Shown one piece after another: positions 26,364 through 35,119 of a stretch of 64,000 nucleotides of DNA. The position numbers and the translations under genes are program-made. Each line of letters begins with the position of its first letter. The first letter of the stretch is position 1. The notes below the pieces were generated by a model, which was not told where the DNA came from, searched no databases, and worked only from the letters and a program-made list of their open reading frames with translations. This DNA is from Buttiauxella sp049686335 (lineage in GTDB: Bacteria; Pseudomonadota; Gammaproteobacteria; Enterobacterales; Enterobacteriaceae), in assembly GCF_049686335.1 (NCBI RefSeq), contig NZ_JBAVHX010000004.1:806001-870000 (forward strand), written 5' to 3'.

Positions 26364-27031
26364 TGCTTGAGTATTTACCGGAACTGTTTAAAGGCCTGCA
26401 CACCAGCCTGACACTCACCGCGGCATCCATTGTGGTCGCGTTGATTTTATCGCTGTTTTTCACCATCGTTCTGACGCTGAAAACACCGGTACTGGTTTAC
26501 ATTGTTCGTGCCTACATCACCCTGTTTACCGGTACACCTTTGCTGGTGCAAATCTTCCTGATTTACTACGGCCCAGGTCAGTTCCCATCGATTCAGAACT
26601 ACCCGGTTTTGTGGCACCTGCTTTCTGAGCCATGGTTATGTGCACTGATTGCGCTGTCATTAAACAGTGCAGCCTACACCACACAACTGTTTTACGGTGC
26701 GATCCGCGCCATTCCTGATGGGCAATGGCAGTCATGCGGCGCACTTGGAATGAGCAAGAAAGACACCCTCGCGATTTTGCTGCCTTATGCATTTAAACGC
26801 GCGCTTTCTTCTTACTCGAACGAAGTAGTTTTAGTGTTTAAAAGTACTTCTCTGGCGTACACCATTACGCTGATGGAAGTCATGGGCCACGGGCAGTTGC
26901 TGTACGGCCGCACTTACGATGTGATGGTGTTCGGGGCGGCAGGTTTGGTTTATCTGGTGGTTAACGGATTACTGACGCTGTTAATGCGTGTGATAGAGCG
27001 GCGGGCGCTGGCATTCGAACGCCGTAATTAA
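26363..27031 (+). CDS. artM: ArtM, arginine ABC importer permease
   Basis: Encodes 222 residues, with the EAA motif in PDGQWQSCGALGMSKKDTLAILLPYAFKR split across the membrane loop. RAYITLFTGTPLLVQIF is the conserved N-terminal region of these permeases. It is last in artPIQM; a strong terminator follows 33 bases after the stop codon. Confidence 0.96.
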   Translation: MLEYLPELFKGLHTSLTLTAASIVVALILSLFFTIVLTLKTPVLVYIVRAYITLFTGTPLLVQIFLIYYGPGQFPSIQNYPVLWHLLSEPWLCALIALSLNSAAYTTQLFYGAIRAIPDGQWQSCGALGMSKKDTLAILLPYAFKRALSSYSNEVVLVFKSTSLAYTITLMEVMGHGQLLYGRTYDVMVFGAAGLVYLVVNGLLTLLMRVIERRALAFERRN

Positions 27032-27063
27032 GGCATCGTTAAGGCTGTACTAATCACTCAAAC

Positions 27064-27090
27064 AGGCGGGGACTTCCCCGCCTTTTTTAC
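27064..27090 (+). terminator. Terminator of artPIQM
   Basis: AGGCGGGG pairs with CCCCGCCT across ACTT, followed by six T residues. Confidence 0.92.
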
Positions 27091-27094
27091 ACCC

Positions 27095-27134
27095 AAATAA
27101 ATATAACTATACATTTTATTTGCATATAAATTCA
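27095..27134. promoter_or_regulatory. Pair of ARG boxes upstream of artJ
   Basis: TGCATATAAATTCA (27121-27134) is a near-perfect ArgR half-operator (TGCAT-N4-ATTCA), and an AT-rich partner, AAATAAATATAACTATACAT, precedes it. The tandem spacing is typical of ArgR hexamer sites. Confidence 0.75.
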
Positions 27135-27205
27135 TTTGCTGGCATGATTTTTTGACGCCGGGAAACGGTGAAAACTATAAAACACGACAGACGGGAGCAA
27201 CACAC

Positions 27206-27937
27206 ATGAAGAAGTTTATTTTGGCCGCTATGTTCGCTACAGCCGCATTCAGCGCGGCCGCAGCCGACAAAATCAACTTTGGTTCTTCGGCGACTTATCC
27301 GCCATTTGAATCGCTTGACGCCAGTAATCAGATTGTCGGTTTTGATATCGATTTGGCTAAAGCTTTATGCAAACAAATGCAGGCTGAATGCACATTCACC
27401 AACCACGCCTTTGACAGCCTGATCCCGTCGCTAAAATTCCGCAAATATGACGCGGTAATTTCAGGCATGGATATTACGCCTGAACGTAGCAAACAAGTTT
27501 CCTTCACCACGCCGTACTACGCTAATTCAGCGGTAGTGATTGCCAAAAAAGGTGCGTTCACATCTTTTGACGAACTTAAAGGCAAACGGATTGGCATGGA
27601 AAATGGCACCACCCACCAGAAATATCTCCAGGATAAGCATCCGGAAATTAAAACGGTGTCATACGATAGCTATCAGAATGCAATTATCGACCTGAAAAAT
27701 GGCCGTATTGATGGCGTATTTGGTGACACTGCAGTGGTGAATGAATGGCTGAAAACCAACCCGCAATTAAGCACAGTTGGCGAGCACGTGACTGATGCAG
27801 AATACTTTGGAACGGGGTTGGGTATTGCGGTGCGTCCGGATAATCAGGCGCTGTTAACCAAACTGAATGCTGCGCTGGCGGCAATTAAAGCTGACGGGAC
27901 GTATCAGAAAATTAGTGACCAGTGGTTCCCACAGTAA
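27206..27937 (+). CDS. artJ: ArtJ, periplasmic arginine-binding protein
   Basis: Encodes 243 residues from ATG 27206, which is preceded by GGGAG; an open frame upstream to 27152 has no signal peptide. The signal peptide (MKKFILAAMFATAAFSAAAA) is followed by DKINFGSSATYPPFES. It is the arginine-specific binding protein for ArtPQM. It has its own promoter, shown by the artM terminator and the ARG boxes upstream, which allows stronger arginine control than for artPIQM. Confidence 0.97.
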   Translation: MKKFILAAMFATAAFSAAAADKINFGSSATYPPFESLDASNQIVGFDIDLAKALCKQMQAECTFTNHAFDSLIPSLKFRKYDAVISGMDITPERSKQVSFTTPYYANSAVVIAKKGAFTSFDELKGKRIGMENGTTHQKYLQDKHPEIKTVSYDSYQNAIIDLKNGRIDGVFGDTAVVNEWLKTNPQLSTVGEHVTDAEYFGTGLGIAVRPDNQALLTKLNAALAAIKADGTYQKISDQWFPQ

Positions 27938-27956
27938 CTATTTTCTAAATCAGGAT

Positions 27957-28050
27957 GCCCTCACCCCGGCCCTCTCCCACAGGAGAGGGAGAAAACCTTA
28001 GGACATTACCGGACAATCCCCTCTCCCTGGGGAGAGGGTTAGGGTGAGGG
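27957..28050. repeat. Paired palindromic repeat between artJ and rlmC
   Basis: Two inverted copies of a CCCTCACCC-type repeat, each with its own small hairpin (CCCTCTCC and GGAGAGGG), are separated by about 27 bases and together form a long cruciform. The same family makes the tandem array at 62412-62612. The genes artJ and rlmC converge here. Confidence 0.85.
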
Positions 28051-28055
28051 GGAAA

Positions 28056-29183
28056 CTACCCGCGCACTAACAACGCCAACACCTCGTAATGCGCGGTGTG
28101 CGGGAACATATCAAACAACTGCACACGCTCTACCCGATATTCTGCCAACGACGCGATATCCCGCGCCATGGTCTGTGCATTGCAGCTGGAATAGATAATG
28201 TATTTCGGTGCCATGTTATTGAGGAAATAACAGAGCGCCTGGCCAATTCCGCGCCGTGGCGGATTCACCAGAACCAGATCAGGAACGTCGTGCTGTTCTG
28301 TGGCGAATTTCGTTGAATCCAGCGCCTGGAAGTGAATATCCGTCAACCCCAGTTTTTCCGCCGACTGGCGTGCGCAGGCAATCGCCTCTGGGGCAATTTC
28401 AATGCCGGTCAGTTTCATATCGGGAGTCGCGCAATGCAGGCCAAAGCCGCCCACTCCGCAGAACAAATCCCACATATGTTTGACGGGCAACACCCGTACC
28501 CATTCACGAGCCGTGGCATATAAAGAAGCCGCAACGACCGGGTTGGTCTGGAAGAAACTTTGCGGGCGGATATACAACGGCACACCGTTAAACTGCTCTT
28601 CAAGCCACTGTTGCTCGGTTAACGGGATCTCCTGCTCGCCTTCCATAATCGCCATATGCACCGGCTGAATGTTGGCGGAGATAACCTTTAACTGCGGAAG
28701 TTGTTGCTGCAACCACGGCAGTGCTGCGCGTAGCTGTTCCAGTTTGGCATCGCTTCGCAGGACAAAACGCAGCATCATGCCACCGTCTAACTGGCTTTCT
28801 GTTAACAGCAGATATTTTAGCTCACCGCGTTTACGCGCCACGTTATACGGCGTCAGTCCCGCACGGGCGATAAACGGTTTCAGTAGGTTAAACACCGCTG
28901 GGAATGAAGCCGGATAAAGTGGGCAATCGGTTAAATCTTCAGGATTACCATTGCGATGCAGCATCCCTAGCAGAGGTTTTTCTACGCTTCCGCTGACCAC
29001 CATTTTAGCTTTATTACGGAATGCGTGCTCAGGGCCGCTGACTGGCGCGCACCAGTCTTGCACCGCAATGCCCTCCAGCAAATGCTGAAGTTCCTTCATC
29101 TTAGCGGTGAGTTGTTCGGAAATCGGCTGTTCAATCCACTGACAAGAGCGGCAGCGATTAGCCTCATAGAGCGCGCAATGCAT
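28056..29183 (-). CDS. rlmC: 23S rRNA (uracil-747-C5)-methyltransferase RlmC
   Basis: Encodes 375 residues, the E. coli length (also called RumB or YbjF). The enzyme methylates U747 of 23S rRNA using SAM. N-terminal cysteines (MHCALYEANRCRSCQW) and a later cysteine bind a [4Fe-4S] cluster. The SAM-binding segment is LFCGVGGFGLHCA. NPPRRG precedes the nucleophile region YIIYSSCNAQTMARD, in which the cysteine attacks C6 of the base. It lacks the TRAM domain, as RlmC does and unlike RlmD. Confidence 0.97.
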   Translation of the reverse strand: MHCALYEANRCRSCQWIEQPISEQLTAKMKELQHLLEGIAVQDWCAPVSGPEHAFRNKAKMVVSGSVEKPLLGMLHRNGNPEDLTDCPLYPASFPAVFNLLKPFIARAGLTPYNVARKRGELKYLLLTESQLDGGMMLRFVLRSDAKLEQLRAALPWLQQQLPQLKVISANIQPVHMAIMEGEQEIPLTEQQWLEEQFNGVPLYIRPQSFFQTNPVVAASLYATAREWVRVLPVKHMWDLFCGVGGFGLHCATPDMKLTGIEIAPEAIACARQSAEKLGLTDIHFQALDSTKFATEQHDVPDLVLVNPPRRGIGQALCYFLNNMAPKYIIYSSCNAQTMARDIASLAEYRVERVQLFDMFPHTAHYEVLALLVRG

Positions 29184-29228
29184 AATAAAATCCTGAAGAC
29201 TTGAAACGCAGATAGTAACACTGCGTGG

Positions 29229-29718
29229 TTATTGAAGTTTAAAAAAAAGTCGACTGCGAGAAGGGATAAATAACAAAAATAACACCAACAAGTCGGGTAG
29301 TTTTTGCGTCATTAGCGATCGGAATATTTCTCGTTTTGACTCGCCTGGGATACTAAACAGCTCGGGATAACCCCAGCCAAGTGATGCGGCCCATAAATAA
29401 CTGACGCTAATCACCTGCGTCCCAAGAAACACCCAACGTCCCCAACTCCGCCCTTTCATGATGACAAATGCGCAGCGTAACTCGACGCACAGCATCACCA
29501 GGCTGCCAAGGAAAATCAGCGTCAGGCTCCAGGTTTGTACGCTACGGTGAATGAAATCAAGTACTCCACTCACACCGAGCAGGTTGAAAATCAACATCAG
29601 ATCGAGGATGCGTGTAGAAAGAATAGCAATCGCCGCCACCAGCACTAATGTGGGAGCGTTCAATTTAGCTTGTGTTTGACTTCGTTTCCTGAAAATTTCC
29701 GCAAACCTCGTGTTCCAT
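29229..29718 (-). CDS. ybjO: YbjO, small membrane protein; N-terminus apparently frameshifted
   Basis: The body of the protein, from KLNAPTLVLV onward, matches E. coli YbjO (162 residues): four hydrophobic segments and the conserved FIHRSVQTWSLTL, YLWAASLGWGYPELFSIPGESKREIF and LPDLLVL. The start is odd. The ATG at 29718 begins MEHEVCGNFQETKSNTS, which resembles the E. coli N-terminus but runs into a stop, while the main frame is shifted by one base. The distance from this ATG to the conserved Leu-Asn is 61 bases, against 60 implied by the E. coli protein. The only longer in-frame start, a GTG at 29747, falls inside a hairpin. Either the gene has a recent one-base insertion or the protein starts downstream at a rare codon. 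The function is unknown. Confidence 0.75.
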
Positions 29719-29722
29719 ACGA

Positions 29723-29752
29723 CACAGTGCCGCGACAAGCGCGGCACTGTGG
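29723..29752 (-). terminator. Hairpin between potI and ybjO
   Basis: A near-perfect 12-bp stem (CACAGTGCCGCG with its complement) with a four-base loop lies after the potI stop and just before the ybjO ATG. There is no T run on the minus strand, so it may reduce rather than stop readthrough into ybjO. Confidence 0.6.
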
Positions 29753-29774
29753 GTTTTATCAGATTTTAAACCTT

Positions 29775-30620
29775 TCAGCTATGCCTTGCACGCTGGATGT
29801 CGCGCAGACGTTGCTTTTCTGCTCGCGCCATAAACCACCAGGCAATTAAACCGATAACCCCAACAACTCCTAAGATTATAGACGCCAATGCGTTTATTTC
29901 AGGATTAACCCCCATTCTTACGCTTGAGAAAACCAGCATCGGTAACGTCGTCGCCCCAGGGCCTGAGACAAAGCTCGCGATAACTAAATCATCAAGCGAT
30001 AAGGTAAATGCCAGCAACCAACCGGAGATAATCGCCGGTGCAATCATCGGGACGGTGATAACGAAGAATACCTTCAACGGGGTAGCACCCAAATCCATCG
30101 CCGCTTCTTCAATGGAGTGATCCAACTCCCGCAGGCGTGAGCTGATGACCACCGAAACATACGCAGTACAAAATGTGACGTGCGCGAGCCAGATGGTCAA
30201 CATGCCACGGTCACCTGGCCAACCAATGGCATGTCCTAATGCGACGAACAGCAATAACAGCGACAGACCGGTGATGACATCAGGCATAACCAGCGGTGCA
30301 GTGAGCATAAAGGCAAATCCCGTAGAGCCACGAAATTTACCAAATCTAACCATCACCACGGCGGCTATGGTGCCAAGAATAACCGCCGCAGTGGCTGCTG
30401 CCGCTGCAATCGTCAGACTCAGCCCCACCGCATTCATCATCGCGGAGTCATGGAACAACTCCACATACCAGCGCGTTGACCATCCTGCCCAGACGGTCAC
30501 AAGCTTTGAGCTGTTAAACGAGTAGATCACCAGCATTAACATTGGCGCATAGAGGAAGGTGAAACCAATCGCCAAAATCACAATGCGCCACGGTGAACGC
30601 ACTACCGGTAAATTATTCAT
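29775..30620 (-). CDS. potI: PotI, putrescine ABC importer permease
   Basis: Encodes 281 residues, the E. coli length, from ATG 30620; this start overlaps the potH stop by four bases. It is a BPD_transp_1 permease with six membrane segments and the EAA motif in SIEEAAMDLGATPLKVFFVITVPM. With PotH it forms the inner-membrane channel for putrescine. Confidence 0.96.
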   Translation of the reverse strand: MNNLPVVRSPWRIVILAIGFTFLYAPMLMLVIYSFNSSKLVTVWAGWSTRWYVELFHDSAMMNAVGLSLTIAAAAATAAVILGTIAAVVMVRFGKFRGSTGFAFMLTAPLVMPDVITGLSLLLLFVALGHAIGWPGDRGMLTIWLAHVTFCTAYVSVVISSRLRELDHSIEEAAMDLGATPLKVFFVITVPMIAPAIISGWLLAFTLSLDDLVIASFVSGPGATTLPMLVFSSVRMGVNPEINALASIILGVVGVIGLIAWWFMARAEKQRLRDIQRARHS

Positions 30621-31570
30621 GCGTGGTCCCCCGCAGTTTTGTTCTGGTATTTGTGGAACCACATAATCGGCACAATCAGCAAGATAAGCATGGTTATCGC
30701 CACCGCTGATGCCACAGGCCAGTCTCGGTTATTAAAAAACTCCTGCCATAATACGCGACCAATCATGATGCTATCCGGCCCGCCAAGCAGTTCAGGGATA
30801 ACAAATTCCCCCACTGCCGGAATGAATACCAGCATGGAACCGGCGATAATGCCGCCTTTGGTGAGTGGCACGATAACACTGAAGAAGGTTTTCAGTGGGC
30901 GAGCCCCCAAATCTAAAGACGCTTCCACTAACGAGTAATCGAGACGTGTCAGCGCGGTATAAATCGGCAACACCATGAACGGCAAATAGGCATAAACGAT
31001 ACCGATATACACCGCCAGATTGGTATGCAGAATCACCAGAGGCTGGTCAATCACACCCAGCCACATCAAAACATTGTTCAGTACGCCGTTGTTTTTGAGT
31101 ATCCCCATCCACGCATAAACGCGGATAAGGAATGAGGTCCACGACGGTAGAATCACCAGCAACAACAGAATATTACGCGTTGATGATTTACTGTGCGCCA
31201 CCGCCCACGCCAGCGGATAACCCAGCAGCAAGCAGCAAATCGTTGATATACCTGCTACCTGCAATGACTGCAAATAGGCCTCGGCGTACAACGGATCGTC
31301 CGTTAACTGGAGATAGTTCGCAAGGTTCAGCGCCAGGGAAATCTGATCATCAGCCCAGGTAATTAAGTCGGTATAAGGTGGAATAGAACGCGCTATTTCT
31401 GCAAAACTTATCTTGAAGACAATCAAGAACGGCAGCATAAACAGCAAAATCAGCCACAGATAAGGCAATGCGATCACCAGCTTGCGGCCATGACGCATTT
31501 GCATTTTTCCCAACCACAATTTCAAACCGCTTGCCGGTGGCTCGGCCGGGCGTTCATTCATCGTGCTCAT
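30617..31570 (-). CDS. potH: PotH, putrescine ABC importer permease
   Basis: Encodes 317 residues, the E. coli length. A cytoplasmic N-terminal extension (about 30 residues) is followed by six membrane segments. The EAA loop is SLVEASLDLGARPLKTFFSVIVPL, which docks on PotG. The start is nine bases after the potG stop in the direction of transcription. Confidence 0.96.
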   Translation of the reverse strand: MSTMNERPAEPPASGLKLWLGKMQMRHGRKLVIALPYLWLILLFMLPFLIVFKISFAEIARSIPPYTDLITWADDQISLALNLANYLQLTDDPLYAEAYLQSLQVAGISTICCLLLGYPLAWAVAHSKSSTRNILLLLVILPSWTSFLIRVYAWMGILKNNGVLNNVLMWLGVIDQPLVILHTNLAVYIGIVYAYLPFMVLPIYTALTRLDYSLVEASLDLGARPLKTFFSVIVPLTKGGIIAGSMLVFIPAVGEFVIPELLGGPDSIMIGRVLWQEFFNNRDWPVASAVAITMLILLIVPIMWFHKYQNKTAGDHA

Positions 31571-31579
31571 TTCACCCCC

Positions 31580-32713
31580 TTAAACCGTCAGCACCACACA
31601 ACTTTCAGCATCCCAACACAGTCGAACTTCATCGTCCCATGTTGGCATTCCTTTACGATTGCGGTTCTCATTTTGCAACTGCGCGCTGATCATCTGGCCG
31701 CTTTTCAGGCGTACGTGATAGATCGACAAATCGCCCAGATAAGCGATGTGTACCACTTCACCGACCGCAAAGTTATAGCCGTCGGCTGGCGGTTCATCAC
31801 ACAGCATCACTTTTTCAGGACGCAACGCCACGTAGACCGGCACGCCATCAACGACAGAAATGTCTGCGTCAACTTTGAGTGGGTGGACAAGCCCTGGGCT
31901 TTCAATGACCAGACCATCTTCCTGGCGCTCTTTCAGCAGCCCTTCAAAGACGTTCACCGAGCCGATAAATTCTGCGCTGTAGCGCGTGGCCGGATACTCG
32001 TAGACCTCTTCTGGCTCGCCAATTTGCTCGAATTTGCCGCGATTCATAATCGCGATACGCCCCGCCATAGTCATCGCTTCTTCCTGGTCATGGGTCACCA
32101 TCACGCAGGTCGCGCCAACACGCTCCAGAATATCCACCACTTCGAGTTGCATCCGGTCACGCAATTTCTTATCCAGAGCGCCCATCGGCTCATCCAGAAG
32201 TAATAATTTAGGTCGTTTTGCCAGGCTACGTGCCAGCGCGACACGCTGACGTTGGCCGCCTGAAAGCTGGTGCGGCTTACGTTTGGCAAACTCTTGCATA
32301 TGTACCAGCGTCAGCATTTCCTGCACGCGCTGGGCGATTTCCGCTTTTGGGAGTTTGTCTTGCTTGAGTCCAAACGCAATGTTTTGCTCGACCGTCATAT
32401 GCGGGAAAAGCGCATATGACTGGAACATCATATTGATGGGACGCTGATAAGGCGGTACGTGGGACAAGTCCACGCCATCCAGCACAATCTGCCCGGCACT
32501 TGGCTGTTCAAAACCCGCCAGCATGCGTAACAGGGTTGATTTTCCACAGCCGGATGGACCGAGCAGCGCAAAAATTTCGCCTTTATAAATAGTCAGATTG
32601 ACATCATCAACGGCATGTTGCCCGTCAAAGGACTTGGTGAGATTGCGAACTTCAAGCAGCGGAGTAAGCGCTTTGCGAGTTTTCGCATGCGGACGAGGGG
32701 TTGCGTCGTTCAA
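31580..32713 (-). CDS. potG: PotG, ATPase of the putrescine ABC importer
   Basis: Encodes 377 residues. The ATPase domain has Walker A GPSGCGKST, Q-loop MMFQSYALFPHMT, signature LSGGQRQRVALARSL and Walker B LLLLDEPMGALD. A C-terminal TOBE_2 regulatory domain (from about residue 285, PVYVALRPEKVMLC) is typical of spermidine/putrescine importers. A 172-base gap separates it from potF, but no terminator is obvious, so potFGHI is likely one operon. Confidence 0.97.
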   Translation of the reverse strand: MNDATPRPHAKTRKALTPLLEVRNLTKSFDGQHAVDDVNLTIYKGEIFALLGPSGCGKSTLLRMLAGFEQPSAGQIVLDGVDLSHVPPYQRPINMMFQSYALFPHMTVEQNIAFGLKQDKLPKAEIAQRVQEMLTLVHMQEFAKRKPHQLSGGQRQRVALARSLAKRPKLLLLDEPMGALDKKLRDRMQLEVVDILERVGATCVMVTHDQEEAMTMAGRIAIMNRGKFEQIGEPEEVYEYPATRYSAEFIGSVNVFEGLLKERQEDGLVIESPGLVHPLKVDADISVVDGVPVYVALRPEKVMLCDEPPADGYNFAVGEVVHIAYLGDLSIYHVRLKSGQMISAQLQNENRNRKGMPTWDDEVRLCWDAESCVVLTV

Positions 32714-32885
32714 TATGTTGCTCTCCGGCGAATCTTATTATAAGGCACTCATACCCAGGTCATTCGCGAGATCTTGAAGGGTGGATAAGCGATAGCGCCA
32801 TCCACCATTTTCACTCGTTTGGTCGGTTGACGCGTTGCTTAACCGACCTACGATGCCAAAGGTTATAAATAACTAAGATATGTAG

Positions 32886-33998
32886 TTATTTGCCTGTTTT
32901 AACCTTAGTCCACGCGCGAGTAATCACGCGGTCAACTTTTGGCGATTGCACACCCTGTGTGAACAATTTGGCACGCACATCAGCCGGTGGATAAATACCT
33001 GGATTATCACGAATCTCAGCGTTGAGCAGCGGAGTCGACTCTTTATTCGCATTCGCGTAATAAACATGATTACTGATATTTGTCACCACATCTGGACGCA
33101 TCAGGTAGTTGAGGAACTGATAAGCTTCGTCTTTATTCTTCGCATCAGCGGTCATTGCGAACATATCGAAGTACACCATCGCCCCTTCTTTAGGAATGGT
33201 ATAAGCAATATTCACGCCATTTTTTGCTTCTTTGGCGCGGTTTGCTGCCTGAAGAATATCCCCAGACCATCCGATCGCGACGCAAATGTCACCGTTAGCC
33301 AGGTCGTTAATGTATTGGGAAGAGTGGAAATAACGAATTGATGGGCGAAGTTTCATCAGCAGATCGTTCGCCGCTCCGGTGTAATCTTTCGGATCGGTGC
33401 TGTTAGGATCTTTACCCAAATAGTGCAGCACGCTTGCGTACACTTCGCTCGGCGCATCCAGGAATGAAACGCCGCAGCTTTTCAGCTTCTCAAGGTTTTC
33501 TGGTTTCAGAATCAGATCCCAGCTATCTACTGGCGCATCTTTGCCCAGCGCCGCTTTGACTTTCTCGACGTTGTAACCAATCCCGGTGGTGACCATCATG
33601 TACGGAATGCCGTATTTGTTGTCGTGGTCGTTATGGGCGACCAGTTTAAGCATTTCCGGATCGAGGTTTTTGTAGTTGGGCAGTTTGCTCTTATCAAGCG
33701 GCTGGAAGATACCTGCCTGGGCCTGACGCTCAAGGAATTGCGAGGAAGGCACCACGAGGTCATAACCCGTGCTGCCCGCCATTAACTTCCCTTCCAGGAC
33801 TTCGTTGGAGTCAAAGACGTCGTACACCACTTTGATGCCGGTTTCTTTAGTAAAGTTTGCCAACGTATCTGGAGCGATATAATCAGACCAGTTATAAACG
33901 TGCAGCGTCTTTTGTTCAGCGGCAAACGAGGTGGCAGAAACGGCCATCAGCAAACCCGCTACCATACCCGATAGCAATTTTTTACGTTGGGTGAACAT
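32886..33998 (-). CDS. potF: PotF, periplasmic putrescine-binding protein
   Basis: Encodes 370 residues. A Sec signal peptide (LLSGMVAGLLMAVSATSFA) precedes AEQKTLHVYNWSDYIAPDTL, the family N-terminus with the conserved Trp and Asp of the polyamine pocket. SSQFLERQAQAG and GWSGDILQAANRA are further binding segments. It is first in potFGHI. Upstream lie an ERIC element and a sigma-54-like promoter on the same strand, consistent with nitrogen control of putrescine uptake. Confidence 0.97.
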   Translation of the reverse strand: MFTQRKKLLSGMVAGLLMAVSATSFAAEQKTLHVYNWSDYIAPDTLANFTKETGIKVVYDVFDSNEVLEGKLMAGSTGYDLVVPSSQFLERQAQAGIFQPLDKSKLPNYKNLDPEMLKLVAHNDHDNKYGIPYMMVTTGIGYNVEKVKAALGKDAPVDSWDLILKPENLEKLKSCGVSFLDAPSEVYASVLHYLGKDPNSTDPKDYTGAANDLLMKLRPSIRYFHSSQYINDLANGDICVAIGWSGDILQAANRAKEAKNGVNIAYTIPKEGAMVYFDMFAMTADAKNKDEAYQFLNYLMRPDVVTNISNHVYYANANKESTPLLNAEIRDNPGIYPPADVRAKLFTQGVQSPKVDRVITRAWTKVKTGK

Positions 33999-34020
33999 AT
34001 GTCATTCCTTCTGAATAAAG

Positions 34021-34148
34021 GGTATACCCGTCATACTTCAAGTTGCAGGTGCGTTGGCTACCTTCATTCACCCAAATCACTTACTCCAGTAAGCTCATTG
34101 GGATTCATTCACTTGCCGCCTTCCTGCACCTTGAATAATTTTGGGTAC
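34021..34148. repeat. ERIC element 2, upstream of potF
   Basis: About 128 bases match the ERIC consensus closely from GTATACCCGTCATACTTC to AATAATTTTGGGTA, in the opposite orientation to ERIC 1. It lies between the potF start and its likely promoter, so it is probably transcribed as part of the potF leader. Confidence 0.92.
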
Positions 34149-34217
34149 CAATCCCGCTTTCGCGAGCATAAATTACTCACTCGAACTTTTACGCATTTTT
34201 TTCTCGCCTGTGTAACA

Positions 34218-34233
34218 TGCAAGAATCATGCAT
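34218..34233 (-). promoter_or_regulatory. Sigma-54-like promoter for potFGHI
   Basis: Read on the minus strand, ATGCATGATTCTTGCA fits the sigma-54 consensus with a perfect -12 element (TTGCA) and a partial -24 element (one of the two G residues is missing). It lies about 220 bases upstream of potF with the ERIC element in the leader. The rest of the 507-base potF-ybjN gap shows no gene. Confidence 0.45.
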
Positions 34234-34505
34234 CTCTATTCAAACTGCTGCAAAAAAAGGACGGTCGCCTTCCTGCAGACGTTGCACGCTTTAAGCGTCC
34301 CGCAAGAATAACTGTAGCCATAGTTAGTGACTATAGCTCGGATAAAAAAACGCCATTTATCAATTTTTTAAGTATAAAACGCCTACGCTATGGCCTAAAA
34401 ATGGCTGCAGCGGCGACAAATATGCTGGCTGGATGTGATTGAGACAGGATAAAAACGCGTGGAACGCAGCGGGTATGGTAGCCGCTGCGCCCAGGAAACG
34501 AACGA

Positions 34506-34985
34506 TTAGTGCAGAAAGTGGGTTTGAATAATTGTGTCGTCTTGCACTTCTTCATCAGAGATAAACAGTAACTGGTTCGCGCAAGCTTCGAGGATAACCA
34601 TCGAGATTTGTTCTTCGCTCTGTTTTACAAAGGAAGCAAACTGCTCGCGAGTAATACCCACTGCCGCTTGTAGCGACTGGCAAACCACCAGTTTAGGTAA
34701 ATTATCATCCTGGATATCTAAAAACGCTTTCACCGTCAGTGAGCTGGCATTAATCGACGAAAGATCGGATGCCAGCGGCAGCAACGCGGAAGGCTTTACC
34801 TCGGCCAGGGCTGAAAACAAGACGATATTATCGACCAGATCGATTTTCGCATCGTAGACACCATCAAAATTCTGCATATGGGGCAGATGGAGCGCCTGGC
34901 AGGTATCGCACTCGAAAATGGTCACGCCGATTTCGTCAAGCCAGCGGCGTAAGATGTCCAGAGTAGGGACAACGAGTGAATCCAT
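34506..34985 (-). CDS. ybjN: YbjN family protein
   Basis: Encodes 159 residues (E. coli 158) from ATG 34985; upstream in-frame starts run into a truncated ERIC element. The fold resembles a type III secretion chaperone. In E. coli, altered YbjN levels affect motility, biofilm and growth, but the mechanism is unknown. Conserved stretches are ECDTCQALHLPHMQNFDGVYDAKIDL (with two cysteines), INASSLTVKAFLDIQDDNLPKLVVCQSL and SEEQISMVILEA. It follows rimK on the same strand. Confidence 0.93.
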   Translation of the reverse strand: MDSLVVPTLDILRRWLDEIGVTIFECDTCQALHLPHMQNFDGVYDAKIDLVDNIVLFSALAEVKPSALLPLASDLSSINASSLTVKAFLDIQDDNLPKLVVCQSLQAAVGITREQFASFVKQSEEQISMVILEACANQLLFISDEEVQDDTIIQTHFLH

Positions 34986-35014
34986 AAATGCCGTAGCCTC
35001 TTTAAAAAGGGGAA

Positions 35015-35059
35015 TGAACGTAGCCAACAAAGATGCAGCCTGAAATATGAGGGGTATAG
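35015..35059. repeat. Truncated ERIC element between rimK and ybjN
   Basis: The stretch with TAGCCAACAAAGATGCAGCC and then a diverged GGGGTATA matches only the right third of an ERIC element. It ends about 30 bases upstream of the ybjN ATG. Confidence 0.6.
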
Positions 35060-35119
35060 CTTACGCAAAAATAACGCCTCATACTAATATTATGCGCCCG
35101 ATGGCGCGGATGCTCGAAT

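Noticed and set aside
29719..29747. GTG at 29747 as the start of ybjO.
   Set aside because: It lies inside the potI-ybjO hairpin and gives an N-terminus unlike the family; a frameshift or a downstream start is more likely.
33987..34442. Plus-strand frame of 151 codons in the potF-ybjN gap.
   Set aside because: It reads through the ERIC element and the antisense start of potF; no ribosome binding site or similarity.
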